DNA of 64,000 nucleotides from Thermus islandicus DSM 21543. Lineage in GTDB: Bacteria; Deinococcota; Deinococci; Deinococcales; Thermaceae. Shown here piece after piece: positions 50,887-59,631 of the stretch (positions within the stretch are counted from its first letter, which is position 1; each line of letters opens with the position of its first letter). The stretch lies in the NCBI RefSeq assembly GCF_000421625.1, contig NZ_ATXJ01000006.1, positions 1 to 64,000 on the forward strand. Reading direction: 5' to 3'. The position numbers and the translations under genes are program-made. Under the pieces are notes generated by a model. The model worked only from the letters and a program-made list of their open reading frames with translations. It did no database searches and was not told the origin of the DNA.

Positions 50887-51338
50887 ACCAACCTCCTGTA
50901 GCCCCGCCGGAAGTAGACCAGAGGAGGGGCCTCCTCGCCAAGCTCCACCGCCTCCACCCGGCCCACCACGAGCCGGTGATCCCCCCCGGGATAGAGGGCT
51001 TCCAGGCGGCAACGGAGGACGGCCAAGGCCCCCGGGACCGCCCCCCCTACCAGACCGATCCCCTCCTTGGGCCTTCCGGCGAAGTGCTCGGAAACCGCCT
51101 CCTGCCCCTCCCGCAAGAAGCTCACGCTGAAGGCCCGGCTCGCCTCCACCACGGGAAGGAGCCTCGCCCCCTCGGCGATGCCCAAGGCGACCAAAGGGGG
51201 CTCGAGGCTCAGGGACATGAAGGCGGTAGCGGTCATGCCCCGCTCCTCCTCCCCATGCCGGGCGGAGACCACGGTAACCCCCGCGGCCAGGCGGGAAAGG
51301 GCCTCCTTAAAGGCCCCCTTCAGGGCCTCCTGGGTCAC
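50874..51338 (-). CDS. hpaC: Flavin reductase component of 4-hydroxyphenylacetate 3-monooxygenase
   Basis: 154 residues. Flavin-reductase domain: LAAGVTVVSARHGEEERGMTATAFMSLSLEPPLVALG (parts), HFAGRPKEG and YPGGDHRLVVG. It supplies FADH2 to HpaB. Very like the T. thermophilus HpaC of known structure as I recall it, with a slightly longer N-terminus. Overlaps hpaB by four bases. Confidence 0.94.
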   Translation of the reverse strand: MTQEALKGAFKEALSRLAAGVTVVSARHGEEERGMTATAFMSLSLEPPLVALGIAEGARLLPVVEASRAFSVSFLREGQEAVSEHFAGRPKEGIGLVGGAVPGALAVLRCRLEALYPGGDHRLVVGRVEAVELGEEAPPLVYFRRGYRRLVWPS

Positions 51339-52786
51339 GCCCGCACCTCCTCAAAAACCTTTAGGCTTTCCTGCAGGAATTCCCGGATGCGGGCCTTGTA
51401 GGGCTCCTTGTCGTAGACGTTGAAGAGGGTCTGGTACATGCGCACAGGGTCGCCGAAGAAGAAGCGCTCGTAAAGCTCCTGCCTTGCCCCAAACCCCGAG
51501 AGGGTCATGTCCCAGGCCAGGCGGAAAAGGGCGACCCGCTCCCTGGCCTCGAGGGTAGCCCCCTGGAGGAACTTCTCCAGGAAAGGGGCCAAAGGACCCT
51601 TGAAGTCCCGCTCCGAGGGGAGGGTGATGAGGCCGCTGGCCCCGATCTGCTCCACGATCTCCCGGATCCTGGGATAAAGCCTGGGGTACAGGTTCCGAGC
51701 CCCGTCCAAAGCGGCGCGGTCGGGCACAAGGAGGCCGTAGGCGTTCTCCTTAGCCTCCTCCTCGGCCCGGGTCCAGAAGGCCCGCATGGCCTCCAGGTAG
51801 ACGATGATCTCGGCGATCTTTTCCTGGACGTGGCCGTAGGCATCGGCCCCGATCCCCTCGGCCATCAAGGCGGCCACCCCGAGGAAGGCCTCCGTCTTGG
51901 CCGTTTTGAGGGCCACCACCTGGTGGGCCATGTGGTTCAGGGCCCCGGTGGCCGCATAGGCGTTGTTGCAAAGCTCCACACTCCCTAGGATGAAGACCCG
52001 CTCCCAGGGGACCAGCACATCGTCAAAGACCACCAGGCAGTCCATCTCCTCGAGGCGGCTGGAGAGGGGGTAGTCAAAGGGGCTTTCCCCGCCCACCAGG
52101 GCCTCGCGGCAGACGAAGTGGAGGCCCGGGGTAGAGGTGGGCAGGGCGAAGGCCACGGCGTAGCGCTGGCTCTCAGGCCCCTCCTTGAGAAGGGTGGAGG
52201 GGAAGATGAGGACCTCATCCGCCAAGGGGAAGGTGGCGGTCATCCTGGCCCCCCGAACCACGATGCCCTTCTCCGTCTGCCGCACCACCCCCACGGGGAT
52301 GTAGGGGTCGGGCTGGCCCGCGGGGGGCCTGGCCCGGTTCACCTGGGGATTGGTGAGGGCGTGGGTGGTGGCCAGGTCCCGGTCCCGAAGGTAGCGGTAG
52401 TAGGCCCGCACATTCTCGGCAAACTCCCCGAAGAAGTCGGCGCTGGCCGCATAGGCCATGACCACGGCGTTGAGGTAATCGGGGCTTCGGCCCATCATCC
52501 CCAGGTTTTGGTCGGCCCAACGCTTGTAGGCCTGTCCCCGCCGCTTCAGGTCCTCCTTGGTCTTAGGGATGAGGAAGCTCATCCCGTGCCGCTTCCCCTC
52601 CTCCTCGTAGGTGAGGACCTCCCGGTGGCGGGGGTCGTGCTGCAGATCGTAAAGGGCCGCCATGGTGCGCACGATGCCCCGGAAGACCGGGTGGGTGGTG
52701 GGGTCCGCCACCTTCTCCCCCTTGTACCAAAGGTTAGGGGGGTTCTCCCGAAGGGCTTCCAGGTACTCCGCTCCTGTCCTTGCCAT
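51335..52786 (-). CDS. hpaB: 4-hydroxyphenylacetate 3-monooxygenase, oxygenase component
   Basis: 483 residues, acyl-CoA-dehydrogenase-like fold. RTGAEYLEALRENPPNLWYKGEKV (part) at the start, THALTNPQVNRA, ARMTATFPLADEVLIFPS, and VFDDVLVPWERVF. It hydroxylates 4-HPA to 3,4-dihydroxyphenylacetate with FADH2 and O2. 12 bases after hpaE. Confidence 0.95.
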   Translation of the reverse strand: MARTGAEYLEALRENPPNLWYKGEKVADPTTHPVFRGIVRTMAALYDLQHDPRHREVLTYEEEGKRHGMSFLIPKTKEDLKRRGQAYKRWADQNLGMMGRSPDYLNAVVMAYAASADFFGEFAENVRAYYRYLRDRDLATTHALTNPQVNRARPPAGQPDPYIPVGVVRQTEKGIVVRGARMTATFPLADEVLIFPSTLLKEGPESQRYAVAFALPTSTPGLHFVCREALVGGESPFDYPLSSRLEEMDCLVVFDDVLVPWERVFILGSVELCNNAYAATGALNHMAHQVVALKTAKTEAFLGVAALMAEGIGADAYGHVQEKIAEIIVYLEAMRAFWTRAEEEAKENAYGLLVPDRAALDGARNLYPRLYPRIREIVEQIGASGLITLPSERDFKGPLAPFLEKFLQGATLEARERVALFRLAWDMTLSGFGARQELYERFFFGDPVRMYQTLFNVYDKEPYKARIREFLQESLKVFEEVRA

Positions 52787-52798
52787 ACGCTTCCCTCC

Positions 52799-54346
52799 TC
52801 AGCGCCCGAACTTGGGCACATGGGGCGGCCTCAGGGGTAGCCCCACGCTTTTGAGATCGGTATAGAACTCCAGGGCGTAAACGCCCCCTTCCCGGCGATC
52901 GCCGCTCTGCTTTACCCCGCCAAAAGGGGTGGGCAGGTGGCGCACATTGTGGCTGTTCAGGTAGACGAGCCCAGCCTCCAGCTCCAGGGCCAGGCGGTGG
53001 GCCCGCTCCAGGTCTCGGGTGAACACGTAGGCGGCGAGGCCATACTTGGTGTCGTTGGCCTTCCTCAGGGCGTCCTCCTCGTCCTTAAAGGGAATGGCCA
53101 GCAAGACCGGCCCAAAGATCTCCTCCTGGGCAATGCGCATGGAGTTCTCCCCCAGGAAGAGGGTGGGCTCCAGGTAGTTGCCCCGGGAAAGGTCCTCCCC
53201 CCGGAAGGAGGTCTCCGCCTTCCTTCCCCCCACCAGGAGCCTGGCCCCCTCCTCGAGGCCGATCCGGATATAGTTCAGGACGCGCTCCAGGTGCTCGGGA
53301 TGGATGAGGGGGCCTACCTCGGTCTCAGGGTCTAGGGGATGCCCCACCCGGATCCGCCGGGCCCGCTCGGCCACCCGGCCCACGAACTCCTCAAAAATCG
53401 TCTCCTCCACCAGGAGCCGGGAGTTGGCTGTGCAGCGCTCCCCGTTGAAGGAGTAGATCTGGAAGACCACCGCGTCCAAGGCCCGCTCAAGGTCCGCATC
53501 GGCGAAGACCAAGGCCGGGCTCTTCCCCCCGAGCTCCAAGGAGAGCCGCTTCAAGTGGAGGGCGGCGTTGCGCATCACCACCTTTCCCGTTTCCGTTTCG
53601 CCGGTAAGGGTGATCAGGGGAACCAGGGGATGGGCCACCAAGGCGGCCCCGGCCTCCTCCCCGTAGCCCTGGACCAGGTTGAACACCCCAGGGGGCAGGT
53701 CAGCCTCCTGCAGGATCTCCGCCAAGAGGCTGGCGGTCAGGGGGCTCCACTCGGCGGGCTTCAAGACCACGGTGTTGCCGAAGGCCAAGGCCGGGGCGAT
53801 GCGCCAGGTGGCGAGCATCAAAGGGGCGTTCCAAGGGGTGATGATGCCCACCGGACCCACCGGCACCCGCACGGCGTAGTAGAGCCAGTCGCGGTCCACA
53901 GGGTAGGTGCGGTCCTCCATGGCGTGCTCGGCGTACTCGGCGTAGAAGGCGAAGTTCTCCGCCGCACGGGCCACCTGGGCACGCACGATCCTAAGGACCT
54001 GGCCCGCATCCAGGCACTCCAAGACCGCGAGGTCATCGGCCCGCTTTTCCAGAAGCTCCGCGATGCGCAGGAGGTACCGCTTCCGCTCCCGGGCCGGCGT
54101 GCGGCTCCAGCGGGCGAAGGCCCGGTGGGCCGCCTGGGCTGCCCGGTCCACCTCGGCCGCCCCACCCCGGGCCGCGAAGCCCAGGACTTGGTTGTTGGAG
54201 GGGTCTAGGGTGGGAAAGGTGGCCCCGTCCTCAGAGGGAACAAAGGCCCCGTCAATAAAGTGCAGCGCCGGCCTCGAGGCCGCCTCCTTGCGGAGCGCCT
54301 CAATCCTTTCCCAAGGGATACCCGCCACCTGGTCTGCGTACCTCAT
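52799..54346 (-). CDS. hpaE: 5-carboxymethyl-2-hydroxymuconate semialdehyde dehydrogenase
   Basis: 515 residues. Aldehyde dehydrogenase: GIITPWNAPLMLATW, catalytic Glu in LELGGKSPALVF and Cys in FNGERCTANSRL, PFGGVKQSGDRREGG at the end. It oxidises the ring-cleavage semialdehyde from HpaD. Assigned within the ALDH family by its place in the operon. Overlaps hpaG by four bases. Confidence 0.92.
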   Translation of the reverse strand: MRYADQVAGIPWERIEALRKEAASRPALHFIDGAFVPSEDGATFPTLDPSNNQVLGFAARGGAAEVDRAAQAAHRAFARWSRTPARERKRYLLRIAELLEKRADDLAVLECLDAGQVLRIVRAQVARAAENFAFYAEYAEHAMEDRTYPVDRDWLYYAVRVPVGPVGIITPWNAPLMLATWRIAPALAFGNTVVLKPAEWSPLTASLLAEILQEADLPPGVFNLVQGYGEEAGAALVAHPLVPLITLTGETETGKVVMRNAALHLKRLSLELGGKSPALVFADADLERALDAVVFQIYSFNGERCTANSRLLVEETIFEEFVGRVAERARRIRVGHPLDPETEVGPLIHPEHLERVLNYIRIGLEEGARLLVGGRKAETSFRGEDLSRGNYLEPTLFLGENSMRIAQEEIFGPVLLAIPFKDEEDALRKANDTKYGLAAYVFTRDLERAHRLALELEAGLVYLNSHNVRHLPTPFGGVKQSGDRREGGVYALEFYTDLKSVGLPLRPPHVPKFGR

Positions 54347-55083
54347 GCCTCCTCCTCTATGGGGTTCTCCAAAGCCCCAAGCCCCTGGATCTCCAGCCGC
54401 ATCACGTCCCCCGGCCGCACCCGGCTGATCCCCTTAGGGGTGCCGGTGAGGAGGACATCGTAGGGCTCCAGGGTCATGAACTCGGAGATGAACTCCAAGA
54501 GCTCCGCCACGCTGTAGAGCATCCTCGAGGTATGCCCCTCCTGGCGAAGCTCGCCGTTGACGTAGGCCCGCATCCAAAGGTCCTGGGGGTCTTGCACCTC
54601 CTCCACCACCAAAAAGGGCCCCAGGGGAAGGAAGGTGTCCCGGCCCTTGGCCCGGATGGGGGGGCGGAAGGTGTTCCGCACGTAGTCCCGGGCCACCAGG
54701 TCATTGGCAATGGTGTAGCCCAGGACGTAGTCCAGAGCGTCCTTAGCCCGGACCCGCTTCATGGGGCGGCCCACCACCACGGCCAGCTCCACCTCGTAGT
54801 GGACGAACTCCACCCCCTTGGGGTAAAGCACCACCCCCTTGTGGGGGAGGAGGCTGGTGTTGGGCTTCCAGAAAAGGGCGGGCTCCTCTGGCCGGGAAAG
54901 GCCGAGCTCTTCGGCGTGGTCGGGGTAGTTGAGGGCTACGCCCAAGACCTTCCCCGGCTCAAAGGGCAGAAGCCAGGTGACGGCCTCGGGGTCGTGGGCC
55001 TCCCCCGCCTCGTCCAGGAGGAGACCCTCCCGAAAGACCCCTCGGTGGAGGCGGCCGCGATGGAGGAAGCGGCAGAGCTTCAC
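54343..55083 (-). CDS. hpaG: HpaG-type isomerase/decarboxylase, fumarylacetoacetate-hydrolase family
   Basis: 246 residues, one FAH module (the E. coli HpaG protein has two). KVLGVALNYPDHAEELG, WKPNTSLLPH, VHYEVELAVVVGRPMKRV with the metal-binding Glu pair, LGPFLVVEEV, GTPKGISRVRPGDV. It should decarboxylate and/or isomerise the 5-carboxymethyl-2-hydroxymuconate product. hpaF and hpaH are not in the window, so the single module may serve more than one step or others lie elsewhere. Confidence 0.87.
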   Translation of the reverse strand: MKLCRFLHRGRLHRGVFREGLLLDEAGEAHDPEAVTWLLPFEPGKVLGVALNYPDHAEELGLSRPEEPALFWKPNTSLLPHKGVVLYPKGVEFVHYEVELAVVVGRPMKRVRAKDALDYVLGYTIANDLVARDYVRNTFRPPIRAKGRDTFLPLGPFLVVEEVQDPQDLWMRAYVNGELRQEGHTSRMLYSVAELLEFISEFMTLEPYDVLLTGTPKGISRVRPGDVMRLEIQGLGALENPIEEEA

Positions 55084-55970
55084 CCCTCACCTCCCAAAAG
55101 CCCGTAGCGGAGGGCCATGGCCCGGAGGCGCTCCTCCACCTCGGGGCGGGTGGGCCCAAGGGGAGGCCGCCACTCCTTCTCACAAAGCCCCATCCAGGAA
55201 AGGACGGTCTTCAGGGGGATGGGGTTCGTATCCCAGAAGATGGCCTCGTTGGCCTCCAAAAGGTGGAAGTGGAGCTCCCTTGCCCCCGGGAAATCCCCGT
55301 CCAAGGCCCTCTGGCAAAGCTCTGCTACCTCCTTGGGCAGCCAGTTGGCCGTGGCGGCGATGGTCCCCACCGCCCCCAGGCTCATCATGGGGAGGGTGAG
55401 GCTTTCCAGCCCGCAGAAGACAAGGAAGTCCCGCCCCGCCTCCTGTAAGAGGTGGGAAACGTACTCCAGGTCCTTGGAGGAGTGCTTGAGCCCGACGATA
55501 TGGGGAAAGTCCCGCCGGAGGCGGGCCACGGTCTTGGGGGCGATCTCCACCCCGGAGCGGCCCGGGATGTTGTAGATGAGGAGGGGGAAGTCGGGGACCG
55601 CCCTGGCCACCTCGGCAAAGTAGTGGTAAAGCCCCTCCTGGTTGGGCTTCACGTAGTAGGGGACGATCACCATAGCCCCTTGGGCCCCGGCCTCCCTGGC
55701 GAAGCGCGTGAGCTCCAGGGTCTCCTCGAGGCGAAGCGCCCCCGTGCCCGGGATCACGGGCACCCTTCCCGCCACCTGGTCTAGGACCACCTCTATGGCG
55801 CGCTTTCTCTCCTCCAGGGTCTGGGTGCCGGGCTCGCCGGTGGTGCCCCCCACGCTTACGCCGTGGGAGCCCCCCTGCACGACCCGCTCCACAAGCCGCC
55901 TCAGGGCCGCCTCGTCCAGCCTGCCCTGGCGGAAGGGGGTGGGTAAAGGTGGTATGGACCCGCGGAACAT
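55080..55970 (-). CDS. DapA/NAL-superfamily class I aldolase, probably acting in the hpa pathway
   Basis: 296 residues from the ATG at 55970. TIM barrel with GGTTGEPGTQTLEE, YNIPGRSGVEI (catalytic Tyr) and the Schiff-base Lys in VGLKHSSKD. This family includes dihydrodipicolinate synthase but also pyruvate aldolases. Thermus makes lysine via alpha-aminoadipate, so DapA is not needed. The gene heads the hpa operon and overlaps hpaG by four bases, while the normal aldolase hpaI is absent. I infer it may cleave 4-hydroxy-2-oxoheptanedioate or a related 2-oxo acid. Confidence 0.8.
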   Translation of the reverse strand: MFRGSIPPLPTPFRQGRLDEAALRRLVERVVQGGSHGVSVGGTTGEPGTQTLEERKRAIEVVLDQVAGRVPVIPGTGALRLEETLELTRFAREAGAQGAMVIVPYYVKPNQEGLYHYFAEVARAVPDFPLLIYNIPGRSGVEIAPKTVARLRRDFPHIVGLKHSSKDLEYVSHLLQEAGRDFLVFCGLESLTLPMMSLGAVGTIAATANWLPKEVAELCQRALDGDFPGARELHFHLLEANEAIFWDTNPIPLKTVLSWMGLCEKEWRPPLGPTRPEVEERLRAMALRYGLLGGEG

Positions 55971-56036
55971 GCTTCTCCTTTCCTCCCCCAGGATGGAGGG
56001 GGGTGCGGGGAGGGACAATTGGTGTCTAGTTGCAAA

Positions 56037-56106
56037 TTTCTAGCTTCCATTATCTTTTTCTACAAGATTTTCCCCCCTTTCCTCGGCCACAGCGGCAGGG
56101 TATAGT
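56037..56106. promoter_or_regulatory. AT-rich divergent promoter region of hpa operon and PucR-type regulator
   Basis: Leftward: -35 TTGTAG (complement of 56060-56065), 17 bp, -10 TAGAAA (complement of 56037-56042). Rightward: -10 TATAGT (56101-56106), 11 bases before the regulator ATG. The stretch from about 56017 to 56075 is far richer in A/T than its surroundings and holds CTAG repeats (56026-56029 and 56040-56043) flanking TTGCAAATTT, a candidate operator. Confidence 0.55.
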
Positions 56107-56117
56107 GGAAATACCCT

Positions 56118-57491
56118 ATGTGGTCCCATGAATTTGGGGAAAACACCATAGGCTTCTCCGCTCTCTGCCAGGGCCTCGGCCTCCAGGTCCTGGTCCCCTC
56201 GGAACGCCCCGCCCTTTACCTCCTCCCCGAGCCTAGGCCTCTCTTACCCCCGGAGGGGGCCCTTCTCCTCTTCCGCCCCGAGGGGAGCCTCTACCGCTAC
56301 CGGACCGCCGCAGGCTTCCTCCTCCCCGAACCCGACCCCGAGGTGCGGGCCTTCGCCGAAGCGGAAGGCCTGGGCCTCGCCCTTTACCCTCCGTGGCTGA
56401 GGGCCGAGGAGTTGGAAAGGGCCCTTACCCTCCGCCTCTTCGCCTTGGGTCCAGGGATGGCCCTAGCGGGGCTTCTGGACCTTCTCCTGAAGCTTCCGGA
56501 GAGGCCCCTCCTTGAGGTCCTCCATCAGGCCACGGGCCTCGCCCTGGCCCGGGTAGCCCCTTGGGGAGAGGTGTTGGGCTTTGCCGGAGTGGTGCCTCCG
56601 GAGCACCCCAGGGAGCCAGGGGAGGGAAAGGGGTACCTGGCCCTCGAGGCGGGGGAAGGCGTCCTCGTGGCCTACGGGGAGGAGGGCCGCTTTAAAAGGG
56701 CCCGGGGAATCTTGGAGGTGGCCACCCGCCTCCTCCGGGTGCGGGCTTTGGAGCGGAGTCTGGAAAGAATGCAGGAGGAGTCCCTGGGCGGGGCCCTCCT
56801 GGAGGCCCTGGTCCTGGGGGAGGCCGAACCGGAGCGGCTTTTTGCCTTTGGGTTCACCGAGGGAGTGGAGTGGGTCCTCGCCCTTTTGGAGCCGCCCTCT
56901 GTCCTGGGCCGCCACCGCCTGGCGGAGGAAAGGCGGCGGGAGGCCACCCTGGAGCTTCGGCGCCGCTCGGGAGCCTTCCTGGACCGCCTGGGGGTGCCCT
57001 ACCTCCTTGCGGTCCGGGGCAACCGGGTCGTCGCCATGTGGCAGGTCCATAGCCCCAAGAGGGAGGCAGACGCCCTCCTCCAGGCCCTGCCCCCGGGAAG
57101 CCGCCTGGGCTACTCGGCGGTGCACACGGGGGGGGAGGTGCAACAGGCCTACCGGGAGGCCCTCATCGCCCTCAAGGCGGCCAGGCCCGGGGAGGCCCTC
57201 TCCTTCACGGGACTGGACCCCGTGGCCTTCGTGCTCCTGCAGCAGTCCCCCGAGGACCTGAAGGCCCTGGTGGAGCGCTACCTGCCCCTCGCCCCCAAGC
57301 TTCTGAAGACCCTCGAGGCCTACCTGGAGGCCCGCACCCTGGAGGAGGCTGCGGAGAAGCTCCACATCCACCCGAATACCCTTCGCTACCGCCTAAAGCG
57401 CATTGAGGAGGGGATAGGCCCCCTCTCCCGCCCCGAGACCCTGGCCCGGGTCCACCTGGCCCTTAGGGCGCGGGACCTCCTCCTGGGCTAA
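56118..57491 (+). CDS. PucR/CdaR-family transcriptional regulator
   Basis: 457 residues. The C-terminal helix-turn-helix AAEKLHIHPNTLRYRLKRIEE is diagnostic; a GGDEF-like middle region (SRLGYSAVHTGGEVQQAYREALIALKAA, part) precedes it, and the N-terminal part looks like a PucR sensor module, rather short and divergent. Such regulators often respond to the substrate of the adjacent pathway. It is divergent from the hpa operon, so it probably controls that operon and itself. Confidence 0.85.
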   Translation: MWSHEFGENTIGFSALCQGLGLQVLVPSERPALYLLPEPRPLLPPEGALLLFRPEGSLYRYRTAAGFLLPEPDPEVRAFAEAEGLGLALYPPWLRAEELERALTLRLFALGPGMALAGLLDLLLKLPERPLLEVLHQATGLALARVAPWGEVLGFAGVVPPEHPREPGEGKGYLALEAGEGVLVAYGEEGRFKRARGILEVATRLLRVRALERSLERMQEESLGGALLEALVLGEAEPERLFAFGFTEGVEWVLALLEPPSVLGRHRLAEERRREATLELRRRSGAFLDRLGVPYLLAVRGNRVVAMWQVHSPKREADALLQALPPGSRLGYSAVHTGGEVQQAYREALIALKAARPGEALSFTGLDPVAFVLLQQSPEDLKALVERYLPLAPKLLKTLEAYLEARTLEEAAEKLHIHPNTLRYRLKRIEEGIGPLSRPETLARVHLALRARDLLLG

Positions 57492-57501
57492 AATGGAAGC
57501 C

Positions 57502-57936
57502 ATGGGAAAACTCCGCGCGCTCACCCTGGCGCTCCTCTTCTTGTTGGGCGGCGGGGGAGGAGCCCAGACCCTCCTGGAAGCCACCGCCGTGGCCGCCTTG
57601 GCCTCGAGCCTGGACCCTGGGGTGCGCCTGCCCGCGGGGAGCTACAAGGCGAAAAGCCCCGAGCCCCTCCTGGCCCGCTTCCCCGAGGCCCGGGGGTACG
57701 CCCTGGAGGCCTTCGTGGCCAAGGGCCTGGCGAGCCGGCTCCACGCCGCCTTCGTCCAGCAGGTTCTCACCGCCTTCGCCGCCGCGGGGTACTTCCTGGA
57801 AGGCCAGGAGGAAAAGGTGGTGGCGGGGGAGGTGCGGGTGAAATACGTGCTCAAGGACTCCCTAGGAAGGCCCGCCCTCCTTTTGGTGGTGCGGAAGGGG
57901 GACGAGTTGGTGTACGCCTTCGGGAAGCTTAAGTGA
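57502..57936 (+). CDS. Exported protein of unknown function
   Basis: 144 residues. Signal peptide KLRALTLALLFLLGGGGGAQT. The mature part has a predicted alpha/beta pattern with FVQQVLTAFAAAGYFLEGQE, then VKYVLKDSLGRPALLLVVRKGDELVYAFGK, which suggests a small sheet domain. I recognise no family. TAAAAT at 57489-57494 is a -10 box seven bases before this ATG, so it is transcribed on its own and leaderless; the ATG at 57493 lies in the -10 box and is rejected. Confidence 0.65.
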   Translation: MGKLRALTLALLFLLGGGGGAQTLLEATAVAALASSLDPGVRLPAGSYKAKSPEPLLARFPEARGYALEAFVAKGLASRLHAAFVQQVLTAFAAAGYFLEGQEEKVVAGEVRVKYVLKDSLGRPALLLVVRKGDELVYAFGKLK

Positions 57937-57941
57937 CTAAA

Positions 57942-57975
57942 TTCACGATTTTCCAGGCTCGTGCCAAAACTCTCC
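57942..57975. repeat. 34-bp intergenic element, copy B
   Basis: TTCACGATT, five bases, GGCTCGTG, then AAAAC and TCTCC: the same blocks and spacing as copy A at 11301-11334. It fills the gap between the exported-protein gene and the convergent serA stop. The CACGA/TCGTG stem suggests a terminator or protein-binding element. Confidence 0.6.
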
Positions 57976-59541
57976 TCAAAGCTCCACCAGGTCCACCCGC
58001 TCCAGCACGGGAAGGGCCCTCAAGGCCTCTAAGACCTCGGGCGCAGGCTTCTGGTCCACGGTGAGGACAAAAAGGGCCCTCCCCCCGGGCACGTCCCGGC
58101 CGAGCTGCATCCCGGCGATGTTCACCCCCGCCTCCCCCAAAAGGGTCCCCACCTGCCCCACCACCCCGGGGCGGTCGTAGTTCACGCAGACCAGCATGTA
58201 CCCCTCCGGGATGGCCTCGAGGGCATAGTCGTCCACGCCCACGAGCCTGGGCCTCCCCCCCATGACCACCCCTCGGGCCCTGCGGGACTCCTGGTCGGTG
58301 GTCAGGCGCACCTCCACCAGCCTGGTGTACTCCCCGGCCTCCTCCTGCCGCCAGGTGACAAGCCGGATCCCCCGGTCCTTGAGCAGGGGTTTGGCGGCCA
58401 CCAGGTTCACCCCCTCCTGGCCCAAGACCCGGGAAAGGAGGCCCTTGGCCACGGCGCTGGCCACGGGCTCTGGGTCCTTCTCGTACCGGCCCAGGAACCC
58501 TACCTCCAAGACCTCCGGCCGCCCCCGGGTGATCTGGGCCAGGAGCTTGCCCAGGACCTCCCCGAGGGGCAGGAAGCCCTTCAGGGCCTCGAGGGCCTCG
58601 GGGTCAAACCCGGTGTTCAGGGCGTAGGCCAGGTCTCCCTCCAGGGTGCGCACCACCCGCTCCAGGATGGCCTCCCCCACCCTTTCCTGGGCCTCCACGG
58701 TGTTCGCCCCCAGGTGGGCGGTGAGGACGACCCGAGGGTGCTTTAGGAGGGGATGGTCCTTGGGCGGGGGCTCCACGCTGTAGACGTCCAAGCCGGCGGC
58801 GAAAAGGTGGCCCTCCTCCAGGACTTCCAGCAGGGCCTTCTCGTCCACGATCCCCCCCCTTGCCGCGTTCACCACCACCGCCCCCCGGGGCAGGAGGTAA
58901 AGCTCCCGCCGGCCGATCATCCCCCGGGTCTCCTCGGTGAGGGGGGTGTGCACGGTGAGGAAATGGCTTTGGCGGAGGAGGTCCTCCAGGTGCTCCAAAA
59001 GCTCCACCCCCAGGCTTTCCGCCCGGGTCCTGGGGATGTAGGGATCGTAGGCCAGAACCCGCATCTCAAAGCCCTTGGCAAACCGGGCCACCTGGCTACC
59101 GATCCGGCCCAGGCCCACGATGCCCAGGGTCTTCCCCTTGAGCTCCAGCCCCAAGAACCTGCGGTCCCACTCCCCCTGCCGAACCTTGCGGTCGGAGAGG
59201 GCAATGCCCCGGGCGGCGGCAAGGAGGAGGCCGAAGGCGAGCTCCGCAGCCGAGCGGGTGTTGGCCTCGGGGACGTTCACCACCAGGATGCCCAGGCGGC
59301 TTGCCGCCTCCAGGTCCACGTTGTCCACCCCTACCCCCCCCCGGCCCACCACCTTAAGCCGCTTTCCCCGACGGAGGAGCTCCTCGTCCACCTGGGTGCG
59401 GCTCCGGGTGATGAGGGCATCGTAGGCCGGGATGACCTCCAGAAGCTCCTCCCGGCCGATCCCCGGCCGGTAGTCCAGGAGCACCCCAGGGTATTTCAGG
59501 TCCCCAAGCCGCATGTCGTCCGCAACCAGCACCCGCCACAT
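57976..59541 (-). CDS. serA: D-3-phosphoglycerate dehydrogenase, long form
   Basis: 521 residues. D-2-hydroxyacid dehydrogenase domains (VVGRGGVGVDNVDL, NAD site GIVGLGRIGSQVARFAKGF, catalytic His in LTAHLGANTVEAQE), then an intervening ASB domain (about 320-440) and a C-terminal ACT domain (VNYDRPGVVGQVGTLLGEAGVNIAGMQLGRD, part) for serine feedback. It makes 3-phosphohydroxypyruvate, the first step of serine synthesis. Confidence 0.95.
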   Translation of the reverse strand: MWRVLVADDMRLGDLKYPGVLLDYRPGIGREELLEVIPAYDALITRSRTQVDEELLRRGKRLKVVGRGGVGVDNVDLEAASRLGILVVNVPEANTRSAAELAFGLLLAAARGIALSDRKVRQGEWDRRFLGLELKGKTLGIVGLGRIGSQVARFAKGFEMRVLAYDPYIPRTRAESLGVELLEHLEDLLRQSHFLTVHTPLTEETRGMIGRRELYLLPRGAVVVNAARGGIVDEKALLEVLEEGHLFAAGLDVYSVEPPPKDHPLLKHPRVVLTAHLGANTVEAQERVGEAILERVVRTLEGDLAYALNTGFDPEALEALKGFLPLGEVLGKLLAQITRGRPEVLEVGFLGRYEKDPEPVASAVAKGLLSRVLGQEGVNLVAAKPLLKDRGIRLVTWRQEEAGEYTRLVEVRLTTDQESRRARGVVMGGRPRLVGVDDYALEAIPEGYMLVCVNYDRPGVVGQVGTLLGEAGVNIAGMQLGRDVPGGRALFVLTVDQKPAPEVLEALRALPVLERVDLVEL

Positions 59542-59631
59542 ATACCCTTGACCCTAGCACGGGGAAACCCTTGGGGGCAAGCGCACCCCCCCGGCCCCGC
59601 GTGGTATCCTGGGCCGGGCCGAAGGAGGGTT

